DNA from: an uncultured Clostridia bacterium
GTDB taxonomy: Bacteria > Bacillota > Clostridia > Oscillospirales > Acutalibacteraceae
Assembly (NCBI GenBank): GCA_947631945.1
Contig: CANRNI010000011.1
Location: 1-64,000 of the forward strand
DNA length: 64,000 nucleotides
Direction of reading: 5' to 3'
Below the pieces are notes generated by a model that did no database searches, was not told the DNA's origin, and worked only from the letters and a program-made list of their open reading frames with translations. This document shows, in pieces, positions 41,682 to 49,867 of the stretch (positions within the stretch are counted from its first letter, which is position 1; every line of letters begins with the position of its first letter). Made by a program: the position numbers and the translations under genes.

Positions 41682-42656
41682 ATGTTAAAAAGAACAATTC
41701 GGCGCATTGCCGCTGTTTTTGCCGTGATTGCTGCGGTACTGATGTTGACTTACCTTATAATTGTCATTTCAGATTATATTAAGTCCGGCAATAATTCTTC
41801 GGATTCGTCGCAAAGCTTAGTTGACGAATTGCAGGGGTATTCGATTCAAGTGTTTGACCCATCTGTTACTTTATCGCCGTATTCAACCGGGGAACAGCTT
41901 TCCTATTCAGAGGGCTTTCCCGTTGTACTTTCCGCCCGCTATAAAATTGACGGCTTGGAGCTTTTTTACATAAAACACGGCGTAATTGTCATGTTCAATA
42001 AAAACACGGCGGAAAAATTTCTTCTTGCCGTCGAAAATTCCGACGTAACCCTGTACGATAAGGACGGAAATCCTTTAACGGACGATGATTTTATAACAAC
42101 CGGCTGCTATGTTGAGTACAAAGGAGAGGAGCGCTTTTATATTGTATCGTTGGGAGATTTGAACGGCGACGGACAAATAAACGATGCCGATATAAAAGGT
42201 ATGGAAGCTTTTATAGGCAACAGCCCCGAAAATGCGGAATCGGATTTTGCGTTTCTTGCTTCAGACATAGACGATTCCGGTAACGTAACGCAGTACGATA
42301 TTGACGCAGTTTTATTTGCAAAAGAGCCGACTCATTCCGACTATGATATGCTTGCGAACAACGGACCTATCGAGAAAAAAAACGCCAACGAGGGCAAGGG
42401 CAACACGCTTGACGTCTTTATAAAAAAAGAGGACTATAAAAGAAAAATGAAATCACCGAAATATTACGGCGCGGAAATAAAATATGTCGATGAATACTCC
42501 GAAGTTCCATCAGCAATAAAGGATATAAGCGGAGATGACGTACTCCATTTCTGTTTGAATCTCGATAAGGTATATGAGGCCGAAGACCGAAGGAATTTTA
42601 TTTCGAGAATAGAACTCCTTGACGGCGTTTATGAGGTGAAAACATTACCACATTGA
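41682..42656 (+). CDS. Membrane-anchored protein with dockerin-like calcium repeats
   Basis: 324 residues. A transmembrane or signal segment (IAAVFAVIAAVLMLTYLIIVISDYI, about 7-31) is followed by an external part of about 290 residues. Near residues 156-212 it has two EF-hand-like loops, GDLNGDGQINDADIKGM and SDIDDSGNVTQYDIDAVL, spaced as in type I dockerins. The rest is unrecognised. Dockerins bind cohesins in cellulosomes, but a dockerin on a membrane-anchored, non-enzymatic protein is unusual; the loops may be only calcium-binding structure. ATG at 41682 fits AAGGAG better than the ATG at 41676. A repeat remnant follows the stop. Confidence 0.65.
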   Translation: MLKRTIRRIAAVFAVIAAVLMLTYLIIVISDYIKSGNNSSDSSQSLVDELQGYSIQVFDPSVTLSPYSTGEQLSYSEGFPVVLSARYKIDGLELFYIKHGVIVMFNKNTAEKFLLAVENSDVTLYDKDGNPLTDDDFITTGCYVEYKGEERFYIVSLGDLNGDGQINDADIKGMEAFIGNSPENAESDFAFLASDIDDSGNVTQYDIDAVLFAKEPTHSDYDMLANNGPIEKKNANEGKGNTLDVFIKKEDYKRKMKSPKYYGAEIKYVDEYSEVPSAIKDISGDDVLHFCLNLDKVYEAEDRRNFISRIELLDGVYEVKTLPH

Positions 42657-42664
42657 TAGCCATG

Positions 42665-42715
42665 CGATACAGATGCCGTACAAAATGAAATAAAAATTCG
42701 CCCGGTATTGCCTTA
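42665..42715. mobile_element. Remnant of a type 1 repeat, copy L
   Basis: GATACAGATGCCGTACAA recalls the right arm of copy B (GGTACAGATGCACGGCAA), and CGGTATTGCCTTA (42703-42715) is the exact terminus with TA. The core and left end are missing. Confidence 0.5.
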
Positions 42716-42729
42716 GATTTTTCAATAAA

Positions 42730-42769
42730 AATCTCCGATATGGTAGGTGTTTTTACCATATCGGAGATT
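42730..42769 (-). terminator. Terminator of the rubrerythrin gene
   Basis: A perfect 16-bp stem, AATCTCCGATATGGTA with TACCATATCGGAGATT, followed on the minus strand by TTTT. Confidence 0.85.
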
Positions 42770-42799
42770 CATGTTTATCAAAATTGTTAAAGCCGCGAC

Positions 42800-43339
42800 T
42801 CAATAGTTTTCGGCTTTAATTTCAAAATAAGCCTGCGGATGAGCGCATACGGGACATACTTCGGGAGCGGCTTTTCCGACTACTATATGACCGCAGTTTG
42901 AACACTGCCAAATTTTATCGCCGTCTCTTGAAAATACAAGACCGCCCTCAATATTTGCTATGAGCTTTCTGTATCTGTCCTCATGCTCTTTTTCTATTTT
43001 GCCGACTTCCTCAAAAAGAAAAGCTATTTGTTCAAAGCCCTCGGCGCGTGCGTCGGCCGCGAAATGAGCGTACATATCCGTCCATTCGTAGTTTTCTCCG
43101 TTTGCCGCGTCGTTAAGATTTGTAAGAGTATCGGGTACGCCGTTGTTGTGAAGCAGTTTGAACCAGATTTTTGCGTGCTCCGCTTCATTGTGCGAGGTCT
43201 CTTCAAAAATCTTGCTTATCTGTACAAAACCGTCTTTTTTCGCCTTTGACGCGTAATATTCATATTTTGTGTGCGCCTGCGATTCGCCTGCAAATGCGGC
43301 CATGAGATTTTTTTCTGTTTTTGAGCCTTTAAGTTCCAT
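42800..43339 (-). CDS. Rubrerythrin
   Basis: A 179-residue protein. The N-terminal ferritin-like diiron domain has [29 protein letters not shown] and [18 protein letters not shown], each supplying ExxH-type ligands. The C-terminal rubredoxin domain has CSNCGH and CPVCAHP. It reduces hydrogen peroxide to water with electrons from rubredoxin or NADH systems and protects anaerobes from oxygen stress. Monocistronic, with a consensus promoter and a strong terminator. Confidence 0.95.
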   Translation of the reverse strand: MELKGSKTEKNLMAAFAGESQAHTKYEYYASKAKKDGFVQISKIFEETSHNEAEHAKIWFKLLHNNGVPDTLTNLNDAANGENYEWTDMYAHFAADARAEGFEQIAFLFEEVGKIEKEHEDRYRKLIANIEGGLVFSRDGDKIWQCSNCGHIVVGKAAPEVCPVCAHPQAYFEIKAENY

Positions 43340-43421
43340 CGTTATTCCCCATTTCTTAAAAAATTATCTTGTGATATTATTTTCCTTTTTTCCTATTTTA
43401 TACTAAAATAAATTAATATTA

Positions 43422-43450
43422 ATTATAAACTATTATTTTTTGATTGTCAA
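43422..43450 (-). promoter_or_regulatory. Consensus promoter of the rubrerythrin gene
   Basis: On the minus strand TTGACA (43450-43445), exactly 17 bp, TATAAT (43427-43422), about 83 nt before the ATG. The leader is AT-rich; no operator is evident. Confidence 0.8.
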
Positions 43451-43473
43451 TATAAAAAATCGGTTTAAAACAA

Positions 43474-43526
43474 AAAATCCCCGAATAGCGGAGTTATATC
43501 ACATAACGTCTCTATTCGGGATTTAT
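43474..43526 (-). terminator. Terminator of the glutamate synthase operon
   Basis: AATCCCCGAATAG pairs with CTATTCGGGATT (one bulged C) around a longer arm. On the minus strand it is followed by TTTTTT, about 50 nt past the last operon stop. Confidence 0.7.
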
Positions 43527-43573
43527 TATACAGCCAATACCGCCGACCAACGCTTTCGCGCACAATTTTATTG

Positions 43574-44296
43574 CTAATTGTTTGTGTAAAGTCTCTTGTA
43601 CGGATTACCCGTATTCGGAGTGAGAATATAAAATTTACTGTCGTAAATGTTTACCGAATTTACTCCGAATTTATCGCAGTACGCGTCGATATATGGTACA
43701 AACTCGTCAAGCTCGCTTTTGGAAGCTTCGGCGACACAGACCTGAGCCGGTAAATCTGCGGGAGGAGCGCTGCATCTTAACAGAATTTTTCCTCCGTGCA
43801 TACCTGTGCCGCAGAAGTAACCGACGGGAGGTGCGCCGTCATTTCCTATCCCCAGTACGATAATTTTACCGCCTGCCTGATATTCACCCAGAAATGAGCC
43901 TGCGCACCCGCCGATTACTATAACGGGAGATTTGTCTTTATAACTTTTCATATGGATACCCGCGCGATATCCGGCGTTTTTCTTTACGAAAATACAGCCG
44001 CCGCGCATCGCGTATCCCGTGGCGTCGCCCGACGAGCCGTTAACGACGATTTCACCCTCGTTCATGGTATCGCCGATAGCATCCTGAGCGTTGCCGTTTA
44101 CATTTATTGTCGCTCCGTCCAGATACGCGCCCAAGGCGTTTCCGGGCGTTCCGTTTATCGTGATGTTTTTGCCCGAAAGTCCGCTGCCGATATAGCGCTG
44201 ACCGTAGCATTTATCTATAATTATCTCATGGTCACGGCTTTCCCTTATCATTTCATTCAAGGCTTTGAAGTGTATTGTCTCTGCCGTAATAATCAT
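43574..44296 (-). CDS. Glutamate synthase, GXGXG (gltB3-like) subunit
   Basis: A 240-residue beta-helix protein. It has the repeating G-x-x-G-x-x-x-G turns of the C-terminal domain of glutamate synthase large subunit (YIGSGLSGKNITINGTPGNALGAYLDGA, NGNAQDAIGDTMNEGEIVVNGSSGDATGYAMRGG). In ordinary GltB this domain is fused behind the synthase domain; here it is a separate gene, the last of a five-gene operon, as in archaeal-type split enzymes. It is structural and helps form the channel through which ammonia passes. The start is 17 nt after the oxidoreductase gene. Confidence 0.88.
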   Translation of the reverse strand: MIITAETIHFKALNEMIRESRDHEIIIDKCYGQRYIGSGLSGKNITINGTPGNALGAYLDGATINVNGNAQDAIGDTMNEGEIVVNGSSGDATGYAMRGGCIFVKKNAGYRAGIHMKSYKDKSPVIVIGGCAGSFLGEYQAGGKIIVLGIGNDGAPPVGYFCGTGMHGGKILLRCSAPPADLPAQVCVAEASKSELDEFVPYIDAYCDKFGVNSVNIYDSKFYILTPNTGNPYKRLYTNN

Positions 44297-44312
44297 TATT
44301 CTTACCTCGCTT

Positions 44313-45548
44313 CTAAGACTGAGATATTCCGGATAGCTTTAACTTTCTGTAGCTTTCGTTCATGGCGGTCATGGACGGATTTTTTTTAAGGCTTTCAAAA
44401 TCGAGCGAATCAAGTTTCATTTGCTCTCTTATTAAGGAGGTGTATATGCCGGCTCTTATAACGTCTCCGACAAGTATATACCCTTTGAGAAGCCCGTCCT
44501 TTGTTATAAGCTTTTTGTAATTTTTGCCGTCGGATACTACGTATTCTTCGCCCTCATAGCTTCCGGCCGTTATTATATGAAGCCCGAAAAATCCTATTGA
44601 GTTCATCGGAACGGCGTTTGTAAAGCTTTTATTTCCGCCCGCCATATTGATTCCTGCCGTTTCGCCCTGCATATAGGCGTTTGGAAGCAGAGCGAGAATT
44701 TTATAGCTGTCTGTTGTGATGTCATGACTTTCCGTGCAGTCGCCCGCCGCATAAATATCATCAAGCGTCGTTTTACAGGTATCGTCAACAGCTATTCCGC
44801 GTCTTACCTCGCCGCCGCAGTCCGATATAAGCGAAGTGTTCGGTCTTACGCCTACAGCGACTACGACGATATCAAAATCGACCTTTTTGCCGCTTTTAAG
44901 AATTGCCGAACCGTCTTTAAATTCATCAACACTATCGGAAAGAATGAATTTTATTCCTTTTTCTTCAATATGCTTTTTAACTATTGCGGACGATTCACAG
45001 TCGAGCACGCTCGGCATGACTTTGTCGGCAAGGTCGACTACAGTTATGCTTTTACATCTGCCGTAGATACCCTCCGCGCATTTAAGACCTATAAGTCCGG
45101 CTCCAATTATCAGAACGTGCGAGTTTTTATTGAGAGCTTTTTCGAGCGATAAAGCGTCGTCGAGCGACATAAAAGTAAATTTATTTTTGACGCTTTCAAG
45201 ACCTCTCATGGTAGGAATAAACGGGTGTGAACCTGTCGCGACAAGCAGTTTATCATAGGGAATGGTTTCTCCGTCCGAAAGTGTTACTGTTTTTTCGTCT
45301 TTGTTTATTTTTACTACCGAAACACCGAAAAGGCATTTGCATTTATTCTTCTCATAGAAATCGGCCGCTCTGTATTTCATTTTTTCAATATCCGTTTTTC
45401 CGCACAGGAGGTAAGAAATCAACGGACGTGAATATGTATGGTATTTTTCCGAGGAAATAACCGTTATTTGACCAAATTCGTCTTTTTGCCTTATACCCTC
45501 GATACAGCCTACCGCCGCGGCTGAATTGCCGATTATTACATATTTCAT
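44313..45548 (-). CDS. NAD(P)/FAD-dependent oxidoreductase of the split glutamate synthase
   Basis: About 411 residues, with two nucleotide motifs: YVIIGNSAAAVGCIEGI at the N-terminus for FAD and VLIIGAGLIGLKCAEGIYG (about 145-163) for NAD(P)H. ATGSHPFIP and IYAAGDCTE complete the nitrite-reductase/NADH-oxidase-like fold. In this operon it should take electrons from NAD(P)H and pass them via the ferredoxin-like subunit to the FMN subunit. The start is either ATG 45557, which overlaps the ferredoxin stop, or ATG 45548; GAGGAG is better spaced for 45548. Confidence 0.85.
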   Translation of the reverse strand: MKYVIIGNSAAAVGCIEGIRQKDEFGQITVISSEKYHTYSRPLISYLLCGKTDIEKMKYRAADFYEKNKCKCLFGVSVVKINKDEKTVTLSDGETIPYDKLLVATGSHPFIPTMRGLESVKNKFTFMSLDDALSLEKALNKNSHVLIIGAGLIGLKCAEGIYGRCKSITVVDLADKVMPSVLDCESSAIVKKHIEEKGIKFILSDSVDEFKDGSAILKSGKKVDFDIVVVAVGVRPNTSLISDCGGEVRRGIAVDDTCKTTLDDIYAAGDCTESHDITTDSYKILALLPNAYMQGETAGINMAGGNKSFTNAVPMNSIGFFGLHIITAGSYEGEEYVVSDGKNYKKLITKDGLLKGYILVGDVIRAGIYTSLIREQMKLDSLDFESLKKNPSMTAMNESYRKLKLSGISQS

Positions 45549-45553
45549 ATCCG

Positions 45554-45982
45554 TCATCTCTCCTCAAATACAATGGCGTTGTTCGGACAGCCCTTTACGC
45601 AAGCAGGTTCTCCGAAGGAATTTTTAGTACACAGCTCACATTTGCCGATTATTCCGTTTTCATCGGGCAGAACGCATCCGAACGGGCAAACAAGCACGCA
45701 GGTAAGACATCCTACGCATTTATTTTTATTTATTTCGACTACGCCCTCGGGCGACTTTGAAAGAGCTCCGGCGATACAGCTTTTGACGCAAATCGGGTCG
45801 TCACAATGACGGCAGTTTACGGCGAAACAGATTTTATCGTTTTCCTCAACCCGTATATTCGGAAGAATGGTTCTGCCCTTGAGCTTAGCCATGTCGTTAA
45901 GTCCCGAATTGGCAAAGGCGCAGTTGTACTCGCATAAATGGCATCCGAGACACCATTTTTCATTAACATAAACTTTTTTCAT
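45554..45982 (-). CDS. 4Fe-4S ferredoxin-type electron carrier subunit
   Basis: A 142-residue protein with several cysteine clusters: WCLGCHLCEYNC, CRHCDDPICVKSC, CVGCLTCVLVCPFGC and CELCTKNSFGEPACVKGCP, enough for four 4Fe-4S clusters in an HycB/DmsB-like arrangement. Context makes it the electron link between the FAD subunit and the FMN synthase subunit. The ATG at 45982 is chosen, with GAGAGGTGA eight bases upstream; the in-frame GTG at 45994 would overlap that site. Confidence 0.88.
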   Translation of the reverse strand: MKKVYVNEKWCLGCHLCEYNCAFANSGLNDMAKLKGRTILPNIRVEENDKICFAVNCRHCDDPICVKSCIAGALSKSPEGVVEINKNKCVGCLTCVLVCPFGCVLPDENGIIGKCELCTKNSFGEPACVKGCPNNAIVFEER

Positions 45983-45997
45983 TCTGCGTCTCACCTC

Positions 45998-47503
45998 TCA
46001 TTCGCCCGCGTGCATAATGCCGAGAATTTCAAGCTCTTTTTCGGTAAGGCCGATACCCCTGAGCATAAGCCTGTTGCCTCTTAAAGCTTCAATCGAGTTA
46101 ATGCCCATGCCGCCCATAATCTCTTTAATTTCGTGATCCCACGCTTTTATGAGATTTACAAGCCTCTGACTGCCTATATCGGGATTAAGGCGCTTTACAA
46201 GGTCTTCTCTTTGCGTGGCAATGCCCCAGTTGCATTTGCCTGTATGACACGTTCTGCATACATGACAGCCGAGAGCTATCAACGCTCCCGTTCCTATATA
46301 ACAGGCGTCCGCTCCGAGAGCAATGGCTTTTACCACGTCGGAAGCGCATCGTATCGAACCTGCGGCGAGAAGCGAAACATCGCCTCTTATTCCTTCCTCG
46401 CGAAGTCTTGTATCGACGCTCGCGAGAGCAAGTTCAATAGGAATACCTACATTGTCGCGTATTCTTGTCGGGGCCGCTCCCGTACCGCCTCTGAAGCCGT
46501 CTATCGCTATCATATCGGCTCCGCTTCTGGCAATGCCGCTCGCTATTGCCGCTATGTTGTGTACGGCGGCGATTTTTACTATTATCGGTTTTTTGTAATT
46601 CGTCGCTTCTTTTAATGAAAAAACGAGCTGACGTAAATCTTCGATAGAATAAATATCATGATGAGGTGCGGGGGAAATGGCGTCCGAGCCTTCGGGTATC
46701 ATTCGCGTCGCCGACACGTCGCCGACAATTTTTGTTCCGGGTAGATGTCCGCCGATTCCGGGCTTTGCGCCCTGACCCATTTTAATTTCAATCGCCGCCG
46801 CAGTTTCGAGGTACTCCTTATGCACTCCGAATCTGCCCGACGCGACCTGAACTATTGTATTCGGACCGTATTCATAAAAATCCCTGTGAAGTCCGCCCTC
46901 GCCTGTGTTGTAATAAATGCCGAGCTCTCTTGCGGCTCTCGCAAGGCTTTCATGCGCGTTATAGCTTATCGAGCCGTATGACATTGCCGAAAACATAATG
47001 GGAGTTGAAAGAGTAAGTCTCGGACTTCTGTTGTCGATTATTCTGCCTGCATTGTCGCGCTCTATTTTTTTAGGCTTCGCGCCGAGAGTTGTTTTTGTCT
47101 CCATAGGCTCGCGAAGCGGGTCTATGGGAGGATTTGTAACCTGAGAAGCGTTTATAAGCATTTTATCCCAGTATACGGGAATATTCTGCGGATTTCCCAT
47201 TGATGAGAGAAGCACTCCGCCCGTTCCCGCCTGACGGTAAATTTCCGTTATTTTATCACTCGTCCAGTTCGCGTTTTCACGGAAGGTATGACGCGATTTT
47301 TCTATGTGAAGCGCTCTTGTCGGACAGAGAGAAACGCATCTGTGGCAGTCCACGCATTTTGAATCATCGGCTGTCATCATACCAAGCTCCGCGTCAAAAC
47401 GATGTACTTCATTTGCGCATTGCCTTTCGCATACTCTGCACGCGATACATCTCGCAGTATCTCTGATAACTTCAAATTCGGGGTAAATATAATTGATTCC
47501 CAT
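45998..47503 (-). CDS. Glutamate synthase FMN/Fe-S catalytic subunit (GltB2-like)
   Basis: A 501-residue protein. The N-terminus (about 16-70) carries two ferredoxin clusters (CIACRVCERQC and CVDCHRCVSLCP). The FMN-binding barrel of glutamate synthase follows: MFSAMSYGSISYNAHESLARAA, NTGEGGLHRDF, GQGAKPGIGGHLPG, IVKIAAVHNIAAIASGIARSGADMIAIDGFRGGTGAAP and GADACYIGTGALIALGCHVCRTCHTGKCNWGIATQ (the 3Fe-4S-type cysteines). It reductively aminates 2-oxoglutarate to glutamate. Its ATG overlaps the amidotransferase stop by one base. Confidence 0.92.
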   Translation of the reverse strand: MGINYIYPEFEVIRDTARCIACRVCERQCANEVHRFDAELGMMTADDSKCVDCHRCVSLCPTRALHIEKSRHTFRENANWTSDKITEIYRQAGTGGVLLSSMGNPQNIPVYWDKMLINASQVTNPPIDPLREPMETKTTLGAKPKKIERDNAGRIIDNRSPRLTLSTPIMFSAMSYGSISYNAHESLARAARELGIYYNTGEGGLHRDFYEYGPNTIVQVASGRFGVHKEYLETAAAIEIKMGQGAKPGIGGHLPGTKIVGDVSATRMIPEGSDAISPAPHHDIYSIEDLRQLVFSLKEATNYKKPIIVKIAAVHNIAAIASGIARSGADMIAIDGFRGGTGAAPTRIRDNVGIPIELALASVDTRLREEGIRGDVSLLAAGSIRCASDVVKAIALGADACYIGTGALIALGCHVCRTCHTGKCNWGIATQREDLVKRLNPDIGSQRLVNLIKAWDHEIKEIMGGMGINSIEALRGNRLMLRGIGLTEKELEILGIMHAGE

Positions 47504-48594
47504 TATCTGTTACCTCCGTTCAGCCTTACGACAACGGCCTCTCCGCCTCTCGGAGACCAGATTTTGTCAAGTTCTGGTTCAATGACCCTTATCGCACATT
47601 CCTCACTGGCGATATAGACCATATCGTCCTTTTCTCCGACTACCATTGAGCGCAGTTTTAATCTGTCGTTAAGAGCCATAAGTCCTCCGTCAAAGCCTAC
47701 CAATATTGAGAAAGGTCCGGTTATAAGGAGACTCGCGAACGTATCTCTTAAATATTCGAGCCTCGCTCTTTCCTCGGGCGGCTTTGCCGCAATCGTCGAC
47801 CAGAAAGGCGCGGCGATTATCTGCGCCGTTTCTTCCATTGTCAGCTTTTCGCGCCGCGTAAGATAGTCTATGATATACGTTATTACTTCTGTATCTGTAA
47901 GAAGAGTGCATTTGTAGCCGAACATCTCAATATAGCGTCTGTTCGCGTCGTAAGATGATATTTCTCCGTTGTGAACTACCGACATATCGAGCATTGCGAA
48001 CGGGTGCGCACCGCCCCACCAACCGGGAGTGTTTGTTGGATATCTTCCATGAGCCGTCCAGCAGTAGCCCTCGTATTCGTCAAGACGATAAAATTCCCCG
48101 ACGTCCTCGGGATAGCCGACCGCTTTGAAAACGCCCATATTTTTTCCGCTTGAGAATATGTATGCGCCCTCAATTTTTGTGTTGATTTTGATTGAACACC
48201 TTACTACAAATTCCTTTTCTTCAAGCTGGCTTTCCGCAAGCTTTGTAGGCAGGGGAGAGACAAAATATCTCCATATAAGAGGTTCGTCCGTTATCGCGGG
48301 CGTCTTTTTAACGGGGATTTTTGAAAGATTGATTATATCAAAATGCTTTTCAAGATACTGCTCGCATTCTTCGCGCGCCTTTGTATTATCGTAAAAAATA
48401 TGAAAAGCGTAATAGTCTTTATATTGCGGATAAATCCCATACCCTGCGTAGCCGGCGCCCAGACCGTTCGAGCGGTCATGCATAACGCCCATTGATTTCA
48501 CGATTCTGTCGCCGCAGATGTTTTTTCCGTCCTTTGAAAAAATCGAAGAAATAGCACAGCCGGCAGGTATTCTTATCTGACCTTCTCTTAACAT
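47503..48594 (-). CDS. Class II glutamine amidotransferase subunit (GltB1-like)
   Basis: 363 residues with the N-terminal-nucleophile amidotransferase fold. The presumed nucleophile is Cys13 in PAGCAISSIFSKDG, so a 12-residue propeptide would be removed. AHGRYPTNTPGWWGGAHPF (about 183-201), VVHNGEISSYDANRRYI and LTDTEVITYIIDYL are GltB/PurF-type glutamine-site motifs. It hydrolyses glutamine and passes ammonia to the FMN subunit. First gene of the operon; ATG at 48594 with AGAGGTC ahead. A hairpin with a T-run lies between the promoter and this start. Confidence 0.9.
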   Translation of the reverse strand: MLREGQIRIPAGCAISSIFSKDGKNICGDRIVKSMGVMHDRSNGLGAGYAGYGIYPQYKDYYAFHIFYDNTKAREECEQYLEKHFDIINLSKIPVKKTPAITDEPLIWRYFVSPLPTKLAESQLEEKEFVVRCSIKINTKIEGAYIFSSGKNMGVFKAVGYPEDVGEFYRLDEYEGYCWTAHGRYPTNTPGWWGGAHPFAMLDMSVVHNGEISSYDANRRYIEMFGYKCTLLTDTEVITYIIDYLTRREKLTMEETAQIIAAPFWSTIAAKPPEERARLEYLRDTFASLLITGPFSILVGFDGGLMALNDRLKLRSMVVGEKDDMVYIASEECAIRVIEPELDKIWSPRGGEAVVVRLNGGNR

Positions 48595-48618
48595 ATCCAA
48601 GACCTCTGTTTCAAGGAT

Positions 48619-48675
48619 AAAAAAAGAACGCTGATATTTCCGCCTTGAATGCGGTAAATATCAACGAACGTCTTT
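48619..48675 (-). terminator. Leader hairpin with T-run ahead of the glutamate synthase operon
   Basis: On the minus strand GATATTTACCGC pairs with GCGGAAATATC (one bulge) around ATTCAAG. Outer bases AAAGA and TCTTT extend the stem, and seven Ts follow. It lies after the inferred promoter (48691-48719) and before the start codon at 48594, so it may be an attenuator. It could equally be the terminator of the upstream isomerase gene with read-through. Confidence 0.55.
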
Positions 48676-48690
48676 GTCCTATTTGCATAT

Positions 48691-48719
48691 AGTTTACATC
48701 AGTGAATATAAAAAGTCAA
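48691..48719 (-). promoter_or_regulatory. Promoter of the glutamate synthase operon
   Basis: On the minus strand TTGACT (48719-48714), 17 bp, TAAACT (48696-48691), just past the stop codon of the upstream isomerase frame. Confidence 0.55.
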
Positions 48720-48728
48720 TATTATATT

Positions 48729-49522
48729 TTAACAAATGTTTCGTGTTAAATCGGCAAGTTTTTTGTATGCTTCCACAATTTCATCTTTATTTTCGTAGCT
48801 CCAATTGTAAAGCTCTATAATATATTTGCCTTTATAGCCGTATTTTGACATTGATGTAAAAAAATTCAAAAAGTCGAAATTGCCTTTAAACGGAGTTACG
48901 CAGTCGGCTTTTTCATTAAAATCGCTTATGTGTACATGGACTATATCATCATGAAGCAAATCAATAAAATCATAGGGAGTGTAACCGGCTCTTAAAGCCT
49001 GTTTTGTATCTAAAACGATTTTGAAATCAGGACCTATGAGGTCTTTCATCATCTTCATATATTCGGGGCTTTCGCAGCGGTGGTGAACAACGTTTTCATG
49101 ACATACCCTTACGCCGTAATTCTTGCCCATCTCAATAAGATGCGTAAATCGCTTACAGTATTCCTCCAAGGTAAATTTTGTCACGGATTTTGAGCCGTGA
49201 ATAACGAAAATATCAGCTCCGAGCATTGACGTTACTTTAAAAAACGGTCGTAAAGAGGAAGAATATCATGAAAACGGCGCTCATAATCGCTGAACAGGAA
49301 AAACGATTCTGCAAATGAAAAGAACGGGTGGACGGAAACTATATTAGTTTCATATTTTTCCGTAATACGCTTTAATTCGTCTACAAAACTGTCCGAGAGT
49401 TCGGAGGGGGAGTTTATAAACAGCTCTATATTTTTAAAGCCGCATTTTCCCGCGATTTCAAGCGATTTTTCCGTTTCAAGCGGATAATAGCAGGCCGATG
49501 AAACTCCGAATTGCAGAGCCAT
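48729..49522 (-). pseudogene. Sugar phosphate isomerase/epimerase, split by a -1 frameshift
   Basis: Two adjacent frames make one TIM-barrel protein of the xylose isomerase-like/AP-endonuclease-2 family. The first (49522-49232) runs from ALQFGVSSACYYPLETE to DILPLYDRFLK. The second (about 49238-48729) continues KVTSMLGADIFVIHG and has GVRVCHENVVHH, DFKIVLDTKQALRAG, IVHVHISDF and YIIELYNW, the usual metal-binding order. The join is at CGT TTT TTA AAG TAA, where a one-base slip backward restores the second frame exactly. A lost T in a homopolymer, or genuine -1 frameshifting at T TTT TTA, would both explain it. GGAAGGAG precedes the start. Confidence 0.75.
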
Positions 49523-49597
49523 AATTTGATTCTCCTTCCATATTTTTTTAATTGAACGTCGGTAATAAAGCAAGTATAATCATTACGGGTGATAAAA

Positions 49598-49864
49598 ATG
49601 CGTGACGTTGTAAACGGTATAAAAACAGTATTTAAAGAGATGAACGCCGTATCAAAGTACGCTATGAAATACGGAACGGCTCTTATATTAACGATTGTTG
49701 CCATGATTATATATTTTTATATAAAATCGCTTTGCTGCGCCGACAGTATATCATATACAATGCTTTGCAGCGATTTGCTGTACAGTATCAAAGAATACAT
49801 CGGCAGCGTCTACATACTGCCGATGCTTGCTGAAATAATTATTATGGCAAGGAAGATAGGATGA
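49598..49864 (+). CDS. Small membrane protein of unknown function
   Basis: An 88-residue protein with one clear transmembrane helix (YGTALILTIVAMIIYFYIKSL, about 25-45) and a second weaker hydrophobic segment near the C-terminus (YILPMLAEIIIMARK). A Cys-Cys pair follows the first helix. The family is not recognised. It is divergent from the isomerase and convergent with the secreted PHP gene, with only 3 bp between stops, and is the only plus-strand gene in this part. The GGGTGAT site supports ATG 49598 over the GTG at 49589. Confidence 0.5.
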   Translation: MRDVVNGIKTVFKEMNAVSKYAMKYGTALILTIVAMIIYFYIKSLCCADSISYTMLCSDLLYSIKEYIGSVYILPMLAEIIIMARKIG

Positions 49865-49867
49865 TAA

